Shown here piece after piece: positions 28,608-39,300 of a stretch of DNA of 64,000 nt; position 1 is the first letter of the stretch, and each line of letters opens with the position of its first letter. Under the pieces are notes generated by a model. It saw nothing but the letters and a program-made list of their open reading frames with translations, ran no database searches and was not told where the DNA came from. The stretch comes from Hondaea fermentalgiana (taxonomy: Eukaryota; Sar; Bigyra; Thraustochytrida; Thraustochytriidae), in the NCBI GenBank assembly GCA_014084085.1, contig NPFB01000031.1, forward strand, positions 15,235 to 79,234, written 5' to 3'. The translations under genes and the position numbers were made by a program.

Positions 28608-31600
28608 ATGCCCCTCGCCCCGCACAGGTCGCTCGTAGGCGATGACAATGGAGGGGCACGACTCTTGCCGATGCCGGCACAGCGCGGAGCGCGTATCGGC
28701 GACGTGCATGCGTCTTCACATTTGCCGTCACTGACTGGTACCATTAGCTCGAACGCAGCTCTCTCACGAGACGAAGACGATGCGGATGACTCCACGTATG
28801 GGCAGCGCGCACGTCTTATTCACAATCAATGGCAGGGTATCGCTCCAAGCACCCTGAAAAGAGACATCTTGGCCTTTACCCCGGCCGTGGTTCATCGCAT
28901 TCTTGATATGGAACAGCAACGCGAGAACTTTGAGATGGAGAAGGCCACCGCGGCTCGGACCGATGGCCACGAGTCTCGGCATGTTGGCGAAAACCCGGAC
29001 GCTGGTCACCAAAGTAGAGACAGAGAGTCTATGAGCAGTGATCTTGGCGTCGAGGTCTTTCAACAGGCAGGTAATGTCTGGCCGGTTGTTGCCCACGCAA
29101 ACTGCAGCTTGATGCTCGCAGATGTATCAGGTTTCTGTAAGCTCACGGAAGAATTCTGTGCCCAGGGCGCCGACGGTCTCGACAAGCTTCAGAGCGGCAT
29201 CAATCAATGCTTTTCAACACTCATGGATGTGATCAACGCCTACGGAGGCGATGTGCTTCACTTTGCCGGCGATGCACTCATCATCGGCTGGTTTGATATG
29301 GTTCCGTGCGAAGACACTCTGCAGAACGCTCAACGCGCGCAGTCCAATGATGGATTTGAGACGGCTCGCGTTTGTGAGAAAATTCTTGACTTTTATAAAC
29401 GCGGCAAAGCTCCTGACGAAAAACTCGCTTACATGCTGGCAAACCGACGAAGACTTAATGCAATCGCAGCGACAAGATGCGGTCTCGAACTCGCGGCAAC
29501 AAAACCGCGCTTTCACGACAGGAATCTTGCACTCCACGTTGCCGTTGCTTCGGGACCTCTGCACCTGTACATCGCAGGAAGCGAAGGCACCGACTTTCAA
29601 TTTATGGCGATGGGGCCGCTCTTCAAAAAGCTTGGAAAGGCTCTGGACGAGGCGAACGCCTGCGAGCTCGTCGTTGACAGCTTTACGGCCGAATACACCA
29701 AAGACTTTTTCTCGGCTTCCCCAACTGACTATCCTGAAGGCTCGGCTCATGACCTGAGTTCGCAGCAGCAGCAGCAGCAGCAGCAGCCATCATCATCGTC
29801 GTTATCATTTTCTGCGACAGGCTCGCGGGACGTATTTTATCAGATTTCAAGCGTTGACAACGCTGCTCTCGACGAGCACCTTGAGCAGTGCGTTGAACAA
29901 ATGAATGCAACCTGCTCTCCAACGCCACCGAGGGAAGATGACAAAAGCGGCGCTGCACAGTCCCCAGATATCGTACAAAAGGCCCTCATGTTTGTCCCCC
30001 CACCATTGGAGATTGATGTGTGGTCGCAAAACGCTTCTCTTGCCGTGGAGGCAGAGATTCGCGATGCTACTGTGATTTTTGTCAAGCTTGATGGACCCCG
30101 GATACAGTGTGCGCTCGATAGCGAAGGAGTCCCCTTTCTCCATCTTATTGACGAGATCGTAAGCATTGCACAACTGGCTCTTCGCGATTTCGAGGCAATG
30201 CTCCGGCAATTTCTCGTGGATGATAAGGGGATGGTGATGATATTTGCTCTTGGTGTGCCCAAGTGTGCGCACTTTGACGATCCCAAGCGAGGTCTCAAGT
30301 GCGCAACAAAGTTTTGTCAGGACCTGTCGCGGATTGACGTGCACGCATATGCCGGTGTGACCTCAGGACAAGCATACTCGGGGACGGTCGGAAACGCGCG
30401 GCGAAAAGAATTCGCTCTCGTTGGCAACACAGTCAATATGGCCGCGCGTCTCATGTCCTTTGGATTCAAGTCGGCAAATGCATGGAAAGCGAAGGAGGCG
30501 ACTTCCAACGAAACGAAACGACGGCACGTGCAAGAAAGGGTTCGAGCACCAGGTGAGCCCCACAGACTTACCGTGCTGGCGCAAGCAAAGGCATTTGAGA
30601 GTTCGCGCGTTCTCAATGTCGACAGTCCCTCTCCTCAGACATCGTTCGCGCCGAACGCCTCTGATCGGCGGGACAAAGCCATGTTCTCCCAGAATTGGTG
30701 CGTAATTTGCGACGAAATGACCCATTCGCGGTGTGACACGTCCGAATTCCAGTTTCACCCCTTTCACGGAGTGTCTGTCAAAGGAATGAGTAGTCGCAAG
30801 TCTCTGTACGGGGTGACGCCGCGCGCATTGCCATCAACTCAGGTTGGAGAGGTGTCTTCGAGCCACTGTGTCGGATTCGACAATGAATTTGCCTCAATCA
30901 AGCTCATTCTGAGAACGCGAGACATGCAACGTAGACTTAATGTGTACGGAGATGATAACGAGCTCGCAGCACCAAATGCTCAGCAATCCCGCAGACGCTC
31001 ATTTGACAGGCAAACCCCGCTTCATCGAGCGAGCGGAGAGTTGCAGCAAGCCGATACGAATTATCGTGAAACGGACGCGCTTTCGGTGCAAGATAAAACC
31101 TTTGTGCCCGGAAAGCAGGCCTTGAACCGAAGCAAGACTGCTGGGGGCGGCCAAGTCGCGCGAAGTCCAGAATTCGACGAAATCGCTGCTCTGGACACTT
31201 CCGAGTATCGCATCAATCAATCTCGCGATTCGCGTGGAGCGCGCTATTCCCTTCCTCAAACCAAAGCCGAGAAAATACAGGAACGAATAGATCGAATCCA
31301 CCGTGGCAATGGACAGAAAGATATCGTCTTTCCGGAGCTTGAACCGCAGTCAACAGACGGAGAAGAAGAAGAAAAAGACGAAGACAACGAAGACAACGAA
31401 CAAGAAGAAGAAGAAGCCAAGAGTGCATACAGCGACGAAGGTGGCATCGGAGGACAAACAGAGACCAAAGAAGCGAAAGAGAGCGAAGAAAAGTCATCCT
31501 CGCGTCAAGAAGTAGAGGAAAAAGCGCAAGATCGTGGGCAAGGAGGAGGAGTAAAGGAAGGGACTAAAGTCGGAGAAGGACGCTTTCGGCCACAGTCAGG

Positions 31601-33887
31601 TCCACTACCCAGGGTCCGTCAAATGTCTTGCGTTGTGGACTATGGCCAGGCTAGCGGCAACGTTGAGAATGACGCGATGCCCATGGGGGGATCGCGAATC
31701 CCACGAAAAAGCAAAATTAAGTCTGTGCAAACGTTGCACAACGGCGAGCAACTGAAAAGGTCCTCGTCGCGTCTTCCGATGAAACGCTCGTCAAAAATGG
31801 ATGTACTCGAACAGCGCGGCGGGAGCCTCGTCCTGCTGAAATCGGAGGAAGGTGGTGGGAGAAGCGCCCTTTTGCGCCATGCAGCTGCCTTTGCCGCGAC
31901 TCTGAAGTTCATCCCCATCATAATCAGCCTGAGACCAGAAGATCACTACCAGCCGTACTCGGCACTCTCCAAGATCTTCGAAATGCTCGTCAAGAGCCGA
32001 CAAGGCGAGTCGCAGGATGCACGGGGGCCAAACCAGGTCGAGAGCATTGACTTGATTCTCAGTGAGTGGAAGGCCGTTCTCAATACCACCGAAATGAGCG
32101 CCAGCGCAATCATTGAGACCTCTATTCTTTCCAAGACCGAGGGCAAGGGCGTTGGTTGGGACGAGGACGAGAGCAGTCGAAACTTTGCAGTCGTACGCAG
32201 CGCCTTGGTGAAGCTCTTTCTCACAAAGACGATGCGACAAATGCTGAGCTGTGACATTGTCATCGCCATTGATGACATGCATTGCACGGACACCTGCAGC
32301 TGGGACATTCTCATGACGCTGTTAACGACGACCAAGCTGAACCTTTTTATTATGGGCACGGTTCAACAGTCTAGAAAGAAGAATGCAGTAGCAATAACGC
32401 CGACCTCTGCCGCGCAGAATGCCGGTTCCTCCGTCTTGACGTACGGCGAGCATGGTCTGCATCCCACGCGACTTCAGCCATCGGCCAAGCAGCAAGCGCA
32501 TCGCGTCGAGTATCTCAACACGAGCAAGATTGGCAAACTTTATACGATCGTGCTTCCCCGATTGCGTTTGGTGGATATTGAAATAATTCTGCGCGAAAGG
32601 TTCCCCGAGAAAGAATGGCCACTCTCCGAATGTGAGCGGGTCTATGAAGTTTCGCGAGGGCATCCATTTTTGGCAATCGAAATTGCTCGCGGCCTCGTTG
32701 CAGATCCGTCCGGGTTGGATGATGATCAGGATCGCTCACCCCTCTCCGAGAGCGAGGACAGAGTCGAAACAACGCGAAAGCATCGCGACGCTTTCACCAA
32801 AGCCTTCGTGGCGCGTCTCGATGGCCTGAGTACCGCTGAACAGCGTTGTCTCAAAGCGGCCAGTGTGATCGGCCCCCTCTTTGACTACGACACGCTTGCG
32901 GACATCCTTCCCAGATCATTCTTGCGTCGTCGGGAAGATGAAATGACCTTACTAGACGCCGTCCTCGACCTTCTCGTTATGGAAAGCTTCATTCGGCTTA
33001 AAGCAAAGGCCGCTTGCGGTGAGTCAGACCTCTACGAGTTCGTGCATCCAAAATTACAGCAGGCGTGCTATTCGCTTTTGCTACGTGCCGATCAAATCAC
33101 TCTGCACAAGCAGGTTGCAAGCTGGATCGCCCGAGTGCATCAGGACGATCTTCGAGACCATTATGTGTCCATGTTGTACCACTTGCTTCGTGCCGACGCC
33201 TTTGACAAGGCAATGGACTATGCCGTGGGCTCGGTGGAAGCATACATTGATGCAGGGGCGTTTACGGAGGCCCATGCTCTTCTCGTGCAAATATCCGCCC
33301 TTGTGAAACGTGACAAATTGAAAGGTCGGACCCTGCGCATGGTATGCAATTCGCTGAAGCAGTTTATGAGTCATCGGGGAAGCGAGCTTGAAGATACCAT
33401 GTCAGGAAGCCAGGATACAGGCAGCGGCATCCGCCAGCAGTACTATCGGGCATCGCACTCTCCGAATGCAAGCAACAAAGCTCGCTTTCTTTATGGTGAC
33501 GACACGTCCGAGTCTTCGGCTGGTCCAATGGTCAGCGTCGATGATTTGGACGATTCGAGTTACCCTGACGGCATGGACTTTATCACGCGAGTTTTTACGA
33601 CAAACAAGAGACCACGTCAATTGTTTGGGCGATTCTTCTCTAGCGCCACCTCGGCGTCTCCTTCCAACAACGATTCTCCAGCCGCAATATTCTTTGCGGA
33701 GCTCAAGGCCTTCATTGAGCTTCTCGAAAACACCATTCGCGGCCAACAGTCGCAGAAAAAAGCAACAGGTGGCAAGCTGCCATCTCGATCCAGCAATGCG
33801 GGCCTTCCCGCATCGGACAATGAAGCTTCCATGCCGACTGGCCAGGCATCCTCTTCTCATGGTACGCGAGTCTGTCTCATCCAGTGA
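28608..33887 (+). CDS. Soluble-type (ADCY10-like) adenylyl cyclase
   Basis: Makes cyclic AMP from ATP; the family is cytosolic, often ciliary, and bicarbonate/calcium-responsive. The protein has 1759 residues. C1 (about 155-425) has both metal-binding aspartates, Asp172 in ADVSGF and Asp222 in FAGDAL. C2 (about 465-625) has Asn610 and Arg614 in VNMAARL, the transition-state pair. A long disordered linker (about 625-1060) contains a Glu-rich stretch. It leads to an NTPase-like module with a degenerate P-loop (EEGGGRS, Arg1085 where Lys is expected) and a Walker B-like segment (IAIDDMH, about 1217), followed by helical repeats as in ADCY10. Position 218 is His where human ADCY10 has Lys95, a residue used in substrate/bicarbonate binding. 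A Gln/Ser run at about 385-400 lies between the catalytic halves. The start is the first ATG. There are no membrane helices. Family confidence is high. Confidence 0.92.
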   Translation: MPLAPHRSLVGDDNGGARLLPMPAQRGARIGDVHASSHLPSLTGTISSNAALSRDEDDADDSTYGQRARLIHNQWQGIAPSTLKRDILAFTPAVVHRILDMEQQRENFEMEKATAARTDGHESRHVGENPDAGHQSRDRESMSSDLGVEVFQQAGNVWPVVAHANCSLMLADVSGFCKLTEEFCAQGADGLDKLQSGINQCFSTLMDVINAYGGDVLHFAGDALIIGWFDMVPCEDTLQNAQRAQSNDGFETARVCEKILDFYKRGKAPDEKLAYMLANRRRLNAIAATRCGLELAATKPRFHDRNLALHVAVASGPLHLYIAGSEGTDFQFMAMGPLFKKLGKALDEANACELVVDSFTAEYTKDFFSASPTDYPEGSAHDLSSQQQQQQQQPSSSSLSFSATGSRDVFYQISSVDNAALDEHLEQCVEQMNATCSPTPPREDDKSGAAQSPDIVQKALMFVPPPLEIDVWSQNASLAVEAEIRDATVIFVKLDGPRIQCALDSEGVPFLHLIDEIVSIAQLALRDFEAMLRQFLVDDKGMVMIFALGVPKCAHFDDPKRGLKCATKFCQDLSRIDVHAYAGVTSGQAYSGTVGNARRKEFALVGNTVNMAARLMSFGFKSANAWKAKEATSNETKRRHVQERVRAPGEPHRLTVLAQAKAFESSRVLNVDSPSPQTSFAPNASDRRDKAMFSQNWCVICDEMTHSRCDTSEFQFHPFHGVSVKGMSSRKSLYGVTPRALPSTQVGEVSSSHCVGFDNEFASIKLILRTRDMQRRLNVYGDDNELAAPNAQQSRRRSFDRQTPLHRASGELQQADTNYRETDALSVQDKTFVPGKQALNRSKTAGGGQVARSPEFDEIAALDTSEYRINQSRDSRGARYSLPQTKAEKIQERIDRIHRGNGQKDIVFPELEPQSTDGEEEEKDEDNEDNEQEEEEAKSAYSDEGGIGGQTETKEAKESEEKSSSRQEVEEKAQDRGQGGGVKEGTKVGEGRFRPQSGPLPRVRQMSCVVDYGQASGNVENDAMPMGGSRIPRKSKIKSVQTLHNGEQLKRSSSRLPMKRSSKMDVLEQRGGSLVLLKSEEGGGRSALLRHAAAFAATLKFIPIIISLRPEDHYQPYSALSKIFEMLVKSRQGESQDARGPNQVESIDLILSEWKAVLNTTEMSASAIIETSILSKTEGKGVGWDEDESSRNFAVVRSALVKLFLTKTMRQMLSCDIVIAIDDMHCTDTCSWDILMTLLTTTKLNLFIMGTVQQSRKKNAVAITPTSAAQNAGSSVLTYGEHGLHPTRLQPSAKQQAHRVEYLNTSKIGKLYTIVLPRLRLVDIEIILRERFPEKEWPLSECERVYEVSRGHPFLAIEIARGLVADPSGLDDDQDRSPLSESEDRVETTRKHRDAFTKAFVARLDGLSTAEQRCLKAASVIGPLFDYDTLADILPRSFLRRREDEMTLLDAVLDLLVMESFIRLKAKAACGESDLYEFVHPKLQQACYSLLLRADQITLHKQVASWIARVHQDDLRDHYVSMLYHLLRADAFDKAMDYAVGSVEAYIDAGAFTEAHALLVQISALVKRDKLKGRTLRMVCNSLKQFMSHRGSELEDTMSGSQDTGSGIRQQYYRASHSPNASNKARFLYGDDTSESSAGPMVSVDDLDDSSYPDGMDFITRVFTTNKRPRQLFGRFFSSATSASPSNNDSPAAIFFAELKAFIELLENTIRGQQSQKKATGGKLPSRSSNAGLPASDNEASMPTGQASSSHGTRVCLIQ

Positions 33888-34792
33888 GTGAGTGCTCCGG
33901 ATGGAGACGCCTCTCTTTGATAGTAAACGAAAGCTGTGCAGTCTTTGACAAATCTTGACATGATCTCAACTTCATTCGCTTGCTGGATTTCCTTTTCCTG
34001 CTGGGTTGCTATTCAGACCCATTTATTCTCTCCCCCTCCCTCCTACAAAAGAAGTCAATTACACTTTCGATAGTTTAGCGCTCCTTCCGAACTCGGACTA
34101 TTTTTTAGCTAACAGACCGTCGTGCTCAGCCACATCAACGAGCCTGACATCCTGAAGGCCGCCTGTTTAGCACGACGCGCGTTTACAGTTAGTCTTTGAA
34201 AATTGCAACCGTGCTCACATGGTTCTCTGAGTCTGAGACTATCTTTTATCCCCAAACGATGAGAGCCTCATTCCTGCATGCATTCGCCTTCCCAGGTCAA
34301 GTCCAAGCGCGGCACCAACCCCAAACGTAAGCCATCGATGCCGTCGTCAATCCTAGCAAAGGGAAGAAGCTTCCGTGCACGAGGCCGCGGCCCTGGCGTG
34401 AGTAACCCACCCTTCAAGTGGGCTGCTCAACGTTGTCGTCGTTGTCTGTCGCGCCAGAGTCGCACCCCGGCACCAAACTCCCAACCGCACGACGCGCACG
34501 CGGCGGAGCTGGATACGCGCGCGAACGACGCGGCAGAGGAGCAGAGGCAGCAGCAGCAGGAGGAGCCCTTCGCCGCGCGCGGCGCCCGTCTCCTCGCTGC
34601 CGGCGCCCGCGCGGCTGGCCCCGAGGCGCGCGTCGCCGCGAGCATCGTCGTCGTTGTCGCCGCCGTTCAGGACGGTACGACTCGGAGCCCGCCCGTCCAA
34701 CCTTGGCGGAGGCGGACGACAGCGGCAGCAAGCGCAAGCTGAAGAACCCTTAGCCTGGGCACGCGCGGAGAGAAGAGGGAGCCGGGCAACGT
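33888..34792. other. Intergenic region, adenylyl cyclase 3' flank and REEP-gene promoter
   Basis: 905 bases between two genes on the same strand. The first 350 bases are AT-richer and probably 3' flank. The last 450 are GC-rich with GCAG repeats and overlapping spurious frames on both strands. No gene is supported. Confidence 0.6.
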
Positions 34793-36115
34793 ATGACGAC
34801 GACGCTCGACGTGGTGGCAGGGATCCTCTTGGTCGTTCTCGTCTATTGCTTGTACTCTCAGCACATGGCGCAAAAGACGAACAAGGAGCGCGACATCCCG
34901 AGCGCAGGCGACGACGGAAGCGGAGAACAGTCGATCAACTTGAAACTCGTCATGGGCTACACCGACACGTCGATGACAAAGCTGCTGTTCGCCGCAGTGC
35001 TCGTGGCTCTTCTCGTACCAATCTTTTTTGGGCGAAGCAGCCGTGAGGCCGCAGAAACCCAAGTGGCCAATGTGAACCAAGTGAGCCCAGCGGACGCTAA
35101 CGCCCTGGATCCAGATAGCGGATTGCTTGATGCCGAACGCGAAGCGATCCTCCAGGGTGTCGAAAGCTCGGACGTGCTCCCCGTTGACTTGGAGAGCGTG
35201 CTAGTTATCGACGCCAGCTCTCCGGAAGAATGGTCTCAAGCACCCGGCATCTTGCGTAGAGATTCGGGCAAGACATATGTGCTTGGTGTCGCCGACATGA
35301 GCGAGATCTTCACCTTGGAGCAGGCAGATTCGCTCGCAAAGACAATCCAGGAAGGCTTCGGGGCGACGTCCAGAGTCCTTGGCCGCGGCAAGGTCATGGT
35401 TGCAACTATTGCCAACGGTGAGCTGTACGATGGCCAGAACACCATTCTTGACGAAAGTCTCGGCGTTGATCATACTCTGCACGCGCTTGGCGCGCGGAGC
35501 AGTAATGGAGCTGCAGATATCGTCCAAACCGCTGCTGCGCGCTGTTTTGCGGATGGATTCAAGTGCGCGCGCATCGTGGATAGCTCGACAGGCCTCACCG
35601 ATGCCACGAATGTCAAAGTTCGACAGGCCATGCTGAGTTTGTACATGGACGCCAAGTCACGATGCTCTCTGTGCGATGTGGCGAGTAAAGTCAAACGCCA
35701 GGTCGATGGTGGCGCTGCCATTTCACAAAAGAACAAGGTCAGAACTGAGGATCAGGAGGATGACGATGAAGATAGGTATACCGAGGGCCCAAGCTATCTC
35801 AAACTCTTCATTCTTTGGGCGACGCGCGTACTTGGTTTCATTTACCCATTGGCGCAAACGCGTTCCGCCCTCCTGGCCAAGAAAAAGGATTCTCACGAGA
35901 TTGGAGCGTGGCGGGCGTACTGGACCATTTATGCTGCGCTGCACATGCTCGAGGACATTCTGTTCATTCGTCTCGTGTATCTTATGCCAGTCTACATCAT
36001 TGCCAAACTCTGCTTTCTCGGGTGGTGCGTCTTTCCGGACCCGGACAATGCGCTTCTTGCCTACAATCTTTTTGTGGAGACTGTGTCACCCAGCGCGAAG
36101 AAGAAGCTCGATTAA
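34793..36115 (+). CDS. REEP (TB2/DP1/HVA22)-family membrane protein with extra N-terminal domain
   Basis: REEP proteins shape ER tubules through hairpin membrane segments. The C-terminal region of this 440-residue protein (about 340-430) matches the family: WRAYWTIYAALHMLEDI, LMPVYIIAKLCFLGW, then FPDPDNALLAYNLFV. Unlike ordinary REEPs (about 150-250 residues), it begins with a hydrophobic helix at 5-22, a second at 61-80, and then about 200 residues (90-290) of an unrecognised alpha/beta-like domain containing Cys residues and a CSLC motif. An acidic linker with DEDDDED-like composition precedes the REEP part. The ATG at 34793 is the first in frame. Which side of the membrane the middle domain faces is not determined. 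It converges on the dynein gene with a 236-base gap. Confidence 0.82.
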   Translation: MTTTLDVVAGILLVVLVYCLYSQHMAQKTNKERDIPSAGDDGSGEQSINLKLVMGYTDTSMTKLLFAAVLVALLVPIFFGRSSREAAETQVANVNQVSPADANALDPDSGLLDAEREAILQGVESSDVLPVDLESVLVIDASSPEEWSQAPGILRRDSGKTYVLGVADMSEIFTLEQADSLAKTIQEGFGATSRVLGRGKVMVATIANGELYDGQNTILDESLGVDHTLHALGARSSNGAADIVQTAAARCFADGFKCARIVDSSTGLTDATNVKVRQAMLSLYMDAKSRCSLCDVASKVKRQVDGGAAISQKNKVRTEDQEDDDEDRYTEGPSYLKLFILWATRVLGFIYPLAQTRSALLAKKKDSHEIGAWRAYWTIYAALHMLEDILFIRLVYLMPVYIIAKLCFLGWCVFPDPDNALLAYNLFVETVSPSAKKKLD

Positions 36116-36351
36116 GGTGTGCCGGATTGAAGAAACAGGGATCGAATCACGTTTGCTGGATCGACCGAGAGTGCTCATCAAAGATCCGACGCACGTATGC
36201 TGGACAGATAATACCTTGACTCATGATTGTTTGCTCTATGAATTGCTGGGTCGTGGCGGGGGCAAATTATTATTCCAAAAAAATCTAAATGACTGAATGA
36301 CTGAATGAGATGATTGATAGTTCATAATTACTTCTTCTTCTTTCTTTACCT

Positions 36352-39300
36352 TTATGCACCCGTGTCAAGAATGATGGCAACGCCTGCCAAAATCCATTTG
36401 GCTGCAGGCGCCTTGGTCTTGAGCTGCGCACTAAAAACGTAGGTAGGCCCGCGCGCTGTGGTGCTATAGGCCGGGCACATATACACTTGGCCGGTCTCCG
36501 CCTTGTCGGCACGAACCGCACGAACGTTGATTACTGGAAGCGCGCTGAAGAGCTCCTTGGGTCGCGACGACTCGAGCGTGCTATCGCTTGTGTTCCAGCG
36601 TGCACCCTGAAGCGAAAGACCAGACACCCAGATGCCGTCGCGCGGTGGCGCCTCCGTGCACTCCTCCAGAGACTTCTTGCTTGGCTCCGTGTACGAGATG
36701 AGCTTGTCGAGCTCAGTTCCTGTTTTGCTGGCCACATCCTGACGAATTGCAGTCAAAAGTGCCTGCGGGTACACGAGCCCAGGGAGCCACGTTACACGCG
36801 GGATCTCCAGCGGGCTCTCAGTCCAGCTCTGCAACTGCGCAATTCTGTTCGACAAATCGGACAGCCACAAGGGGAGCGTGCGCGTGCTTGGCCAGGCAAG
36901 GCGAGCCCAGCTGGCGGGTACCGCCCCCTGGTGAAGAGCCGTCATGAGCGCCTCCATCTCATCAGAGATTGTCAAGTCGCCAGCGAAACCACTCGTGAGC
37001 TCGTTGAGCGACCGGCGCATCTCCAGTAGCAGCGTGTTGATGGCCTCGCACTCTTGCCAGAACGTGTTCTGGTACGGTCCCTTCTCCTCGACAATGTCGG
37101 CGACTGCTTCCAAGTCGAGCTGCGTGTCTCCGAAGCGGTCGAGAATGTCGTTGGTGGTGGCCTCGGCTGCCAACTGAGGTGACACGGCGCTTTCGCCGTC
37201 CGTTGAGACTCCATCCGACCGCAACGCGCTGAGCAATCCAAAGAGATTGTCACTTTGCGCAGTGCGAAATTCAATCTCTGCGTTGGGATGCATACCATAA
37301 GCAACCGGGGTCTCGCCGCGAATGTTCTCTTCGACGTATTCGATATAGCGCTCCACCGTGGTGGGAACCGGCGCTTTAAAGCTCTCACCGGTGCCTTCTG
37401 CAAAGGGGTACAGCTCCATTTCATCGAGAAGATCGTCGCGCAAAATGTGCTTGAGAAAGGTAATGGACAGCAGCCGATCAAAGTCGTTCACAATGTGGCC
37501 ACCGTAAAGAATCTCACCCACCAAGTAGCGGATGTCTTCCCAAGGCGTGCCCGCGGTCGCGTTGTTGTCCATAGTGCTCGTGACGCAGATGGCGCTGTCG
37601 CGAAGGTCACCAAGGTTGAACGGGTAGACCATGTTAAAGCCGCTGGAACCAAACTTTTTGCGCTCTGACATGACTGCGTGAAAGTAGCACAGACCAAAGA
37701 GAATTGCCTTGGTCTTGCCATCAGCTTCTTCTACAAAGGCGCGCGGGAAGCTGAGGAAAGCCTTCTTCAAGTTCGCCTTGAGGCCCGTGGGCGCCTCATT
37801 CGTGAGCTTGATGCTACGTGCCAGAATACCAATCGGAATTCGGTTGCTGGGGTCCGAGCTTAAGAAAAGGCGGAAGTCAGGATGGCCCTCGGAGTTGGCC
37901 TCCTTGAACTGATCCAAAAGCTTTTCGAGCTGAGGGAGCCATCGCGGCATCAAATGTACATTGGCGAGTACAACCCAGTGGCCTTCGCGATGGGCAGTAC
38001 CCAGCAGCTCCTCCGCGACCTTGTCCTGGCCTTGGCCAAGGGACACGTTGTGGTACGATTTACCCTTTTCCTTGCCGTGCTCCATGGCAAGCCTGTCCAA
38101 ATCCGCCAACACATCTGTGCCGGGGCTTAGGATGAAGTACAGCGGGACCTCGGGCGAGGCGTCGACAAATGCTTCGCAGAGAAGATCGAAGCTGTTGAGT
38201 GCAGAGTCGCAGTCTGAAAACTTGGCGCCATCCGGGAGGCAGGATCGCACAAAGTTGTTCACAGCGAATGTCATGCGGTCTGGACGCAAGGCCCGAATCA
38301 CCAAGAGCTTGAGAAAGGGTGTGCGATCCAAGTGCGCCCAGTCCAAGGGCAGCTTTTCCGTCTCCGGGTGGCTGTGGCTCACCCAGTCCCGAAAGCGAGG
38401 CGCCGCCTCGACAAGATCGTTGCTGAGGTTCATAAAGTCGTCCAGCTTCGAAAGACTCTGCACCGCTTGCCACGAGGCGTCTGGAAGCCAGTCGTCGAGC
38501 GGATTCTCCTCCATATCGTCCTTTGGCACGCGCAAAAGGTAGTCAAAGGCGGCAGCGTCCCAGTCGCTGCTGCTCTCCAGCTGACCGCGCTGCATGAGGA
38601 GAAATGTAAGCTGGGCCAAAAAGAGCTGTTTGTGCGACTCAAAGAGACCGCGGGAGACGAATTTGTAAATTGTGAACCGCAAGGTCGCCTGAAGGTTACT
38701 CACACGCTGCTTCACAGCCTTTTCGTCCAGAATTGGTGGGACACTGCCTCGTGCAGACGAGCTTCCCTCGCTGGCGCCTTCTGTGTCGGCCTCTCCACCG
38801 GCAAGATCGGCCGCAGGATTGACGAGACCATCCGGGCTGAGAAGTTCATCGCCCGCGTTCGAGCCGCTGCTGCTGCCCGGGAATGGGGCTGTGGCAATGG
38901 CCTTGTTGAAAAAGTGTGTAAAGGCCTCCAGCGAATACTGGTACATGTGATTAACCGAGGAGAGACTCGTGAGAAGCACATAGAGCATCGAGGCTTCCGT
39001 CGCAACGGGTCTGTACGCGTCCCTGATCTTACCGATCTCCTGAAGGACCTTTTCGCCGGACTTGACCGCGTCATTAATCTTCTCAGCCTCGGCCTTTGTG
39101 GCTTCGAGCCCCTCAATCAGCTTGACGTCGGAAAGAATATCTTCCGGTGCGTTCGACAGCTTCTGAAGCAGCGCATCCTCCAAGCTTGTGAGTTTGATCC
39201 TGAACTGATTGAAGTCGCTCTGCAGCCGTTGCTGCTCGGCTTCCTTGTCCGGTCGCTCGGCCTGAACCACGCGCACAAGCAATTGATCCTCCAATCCCTT

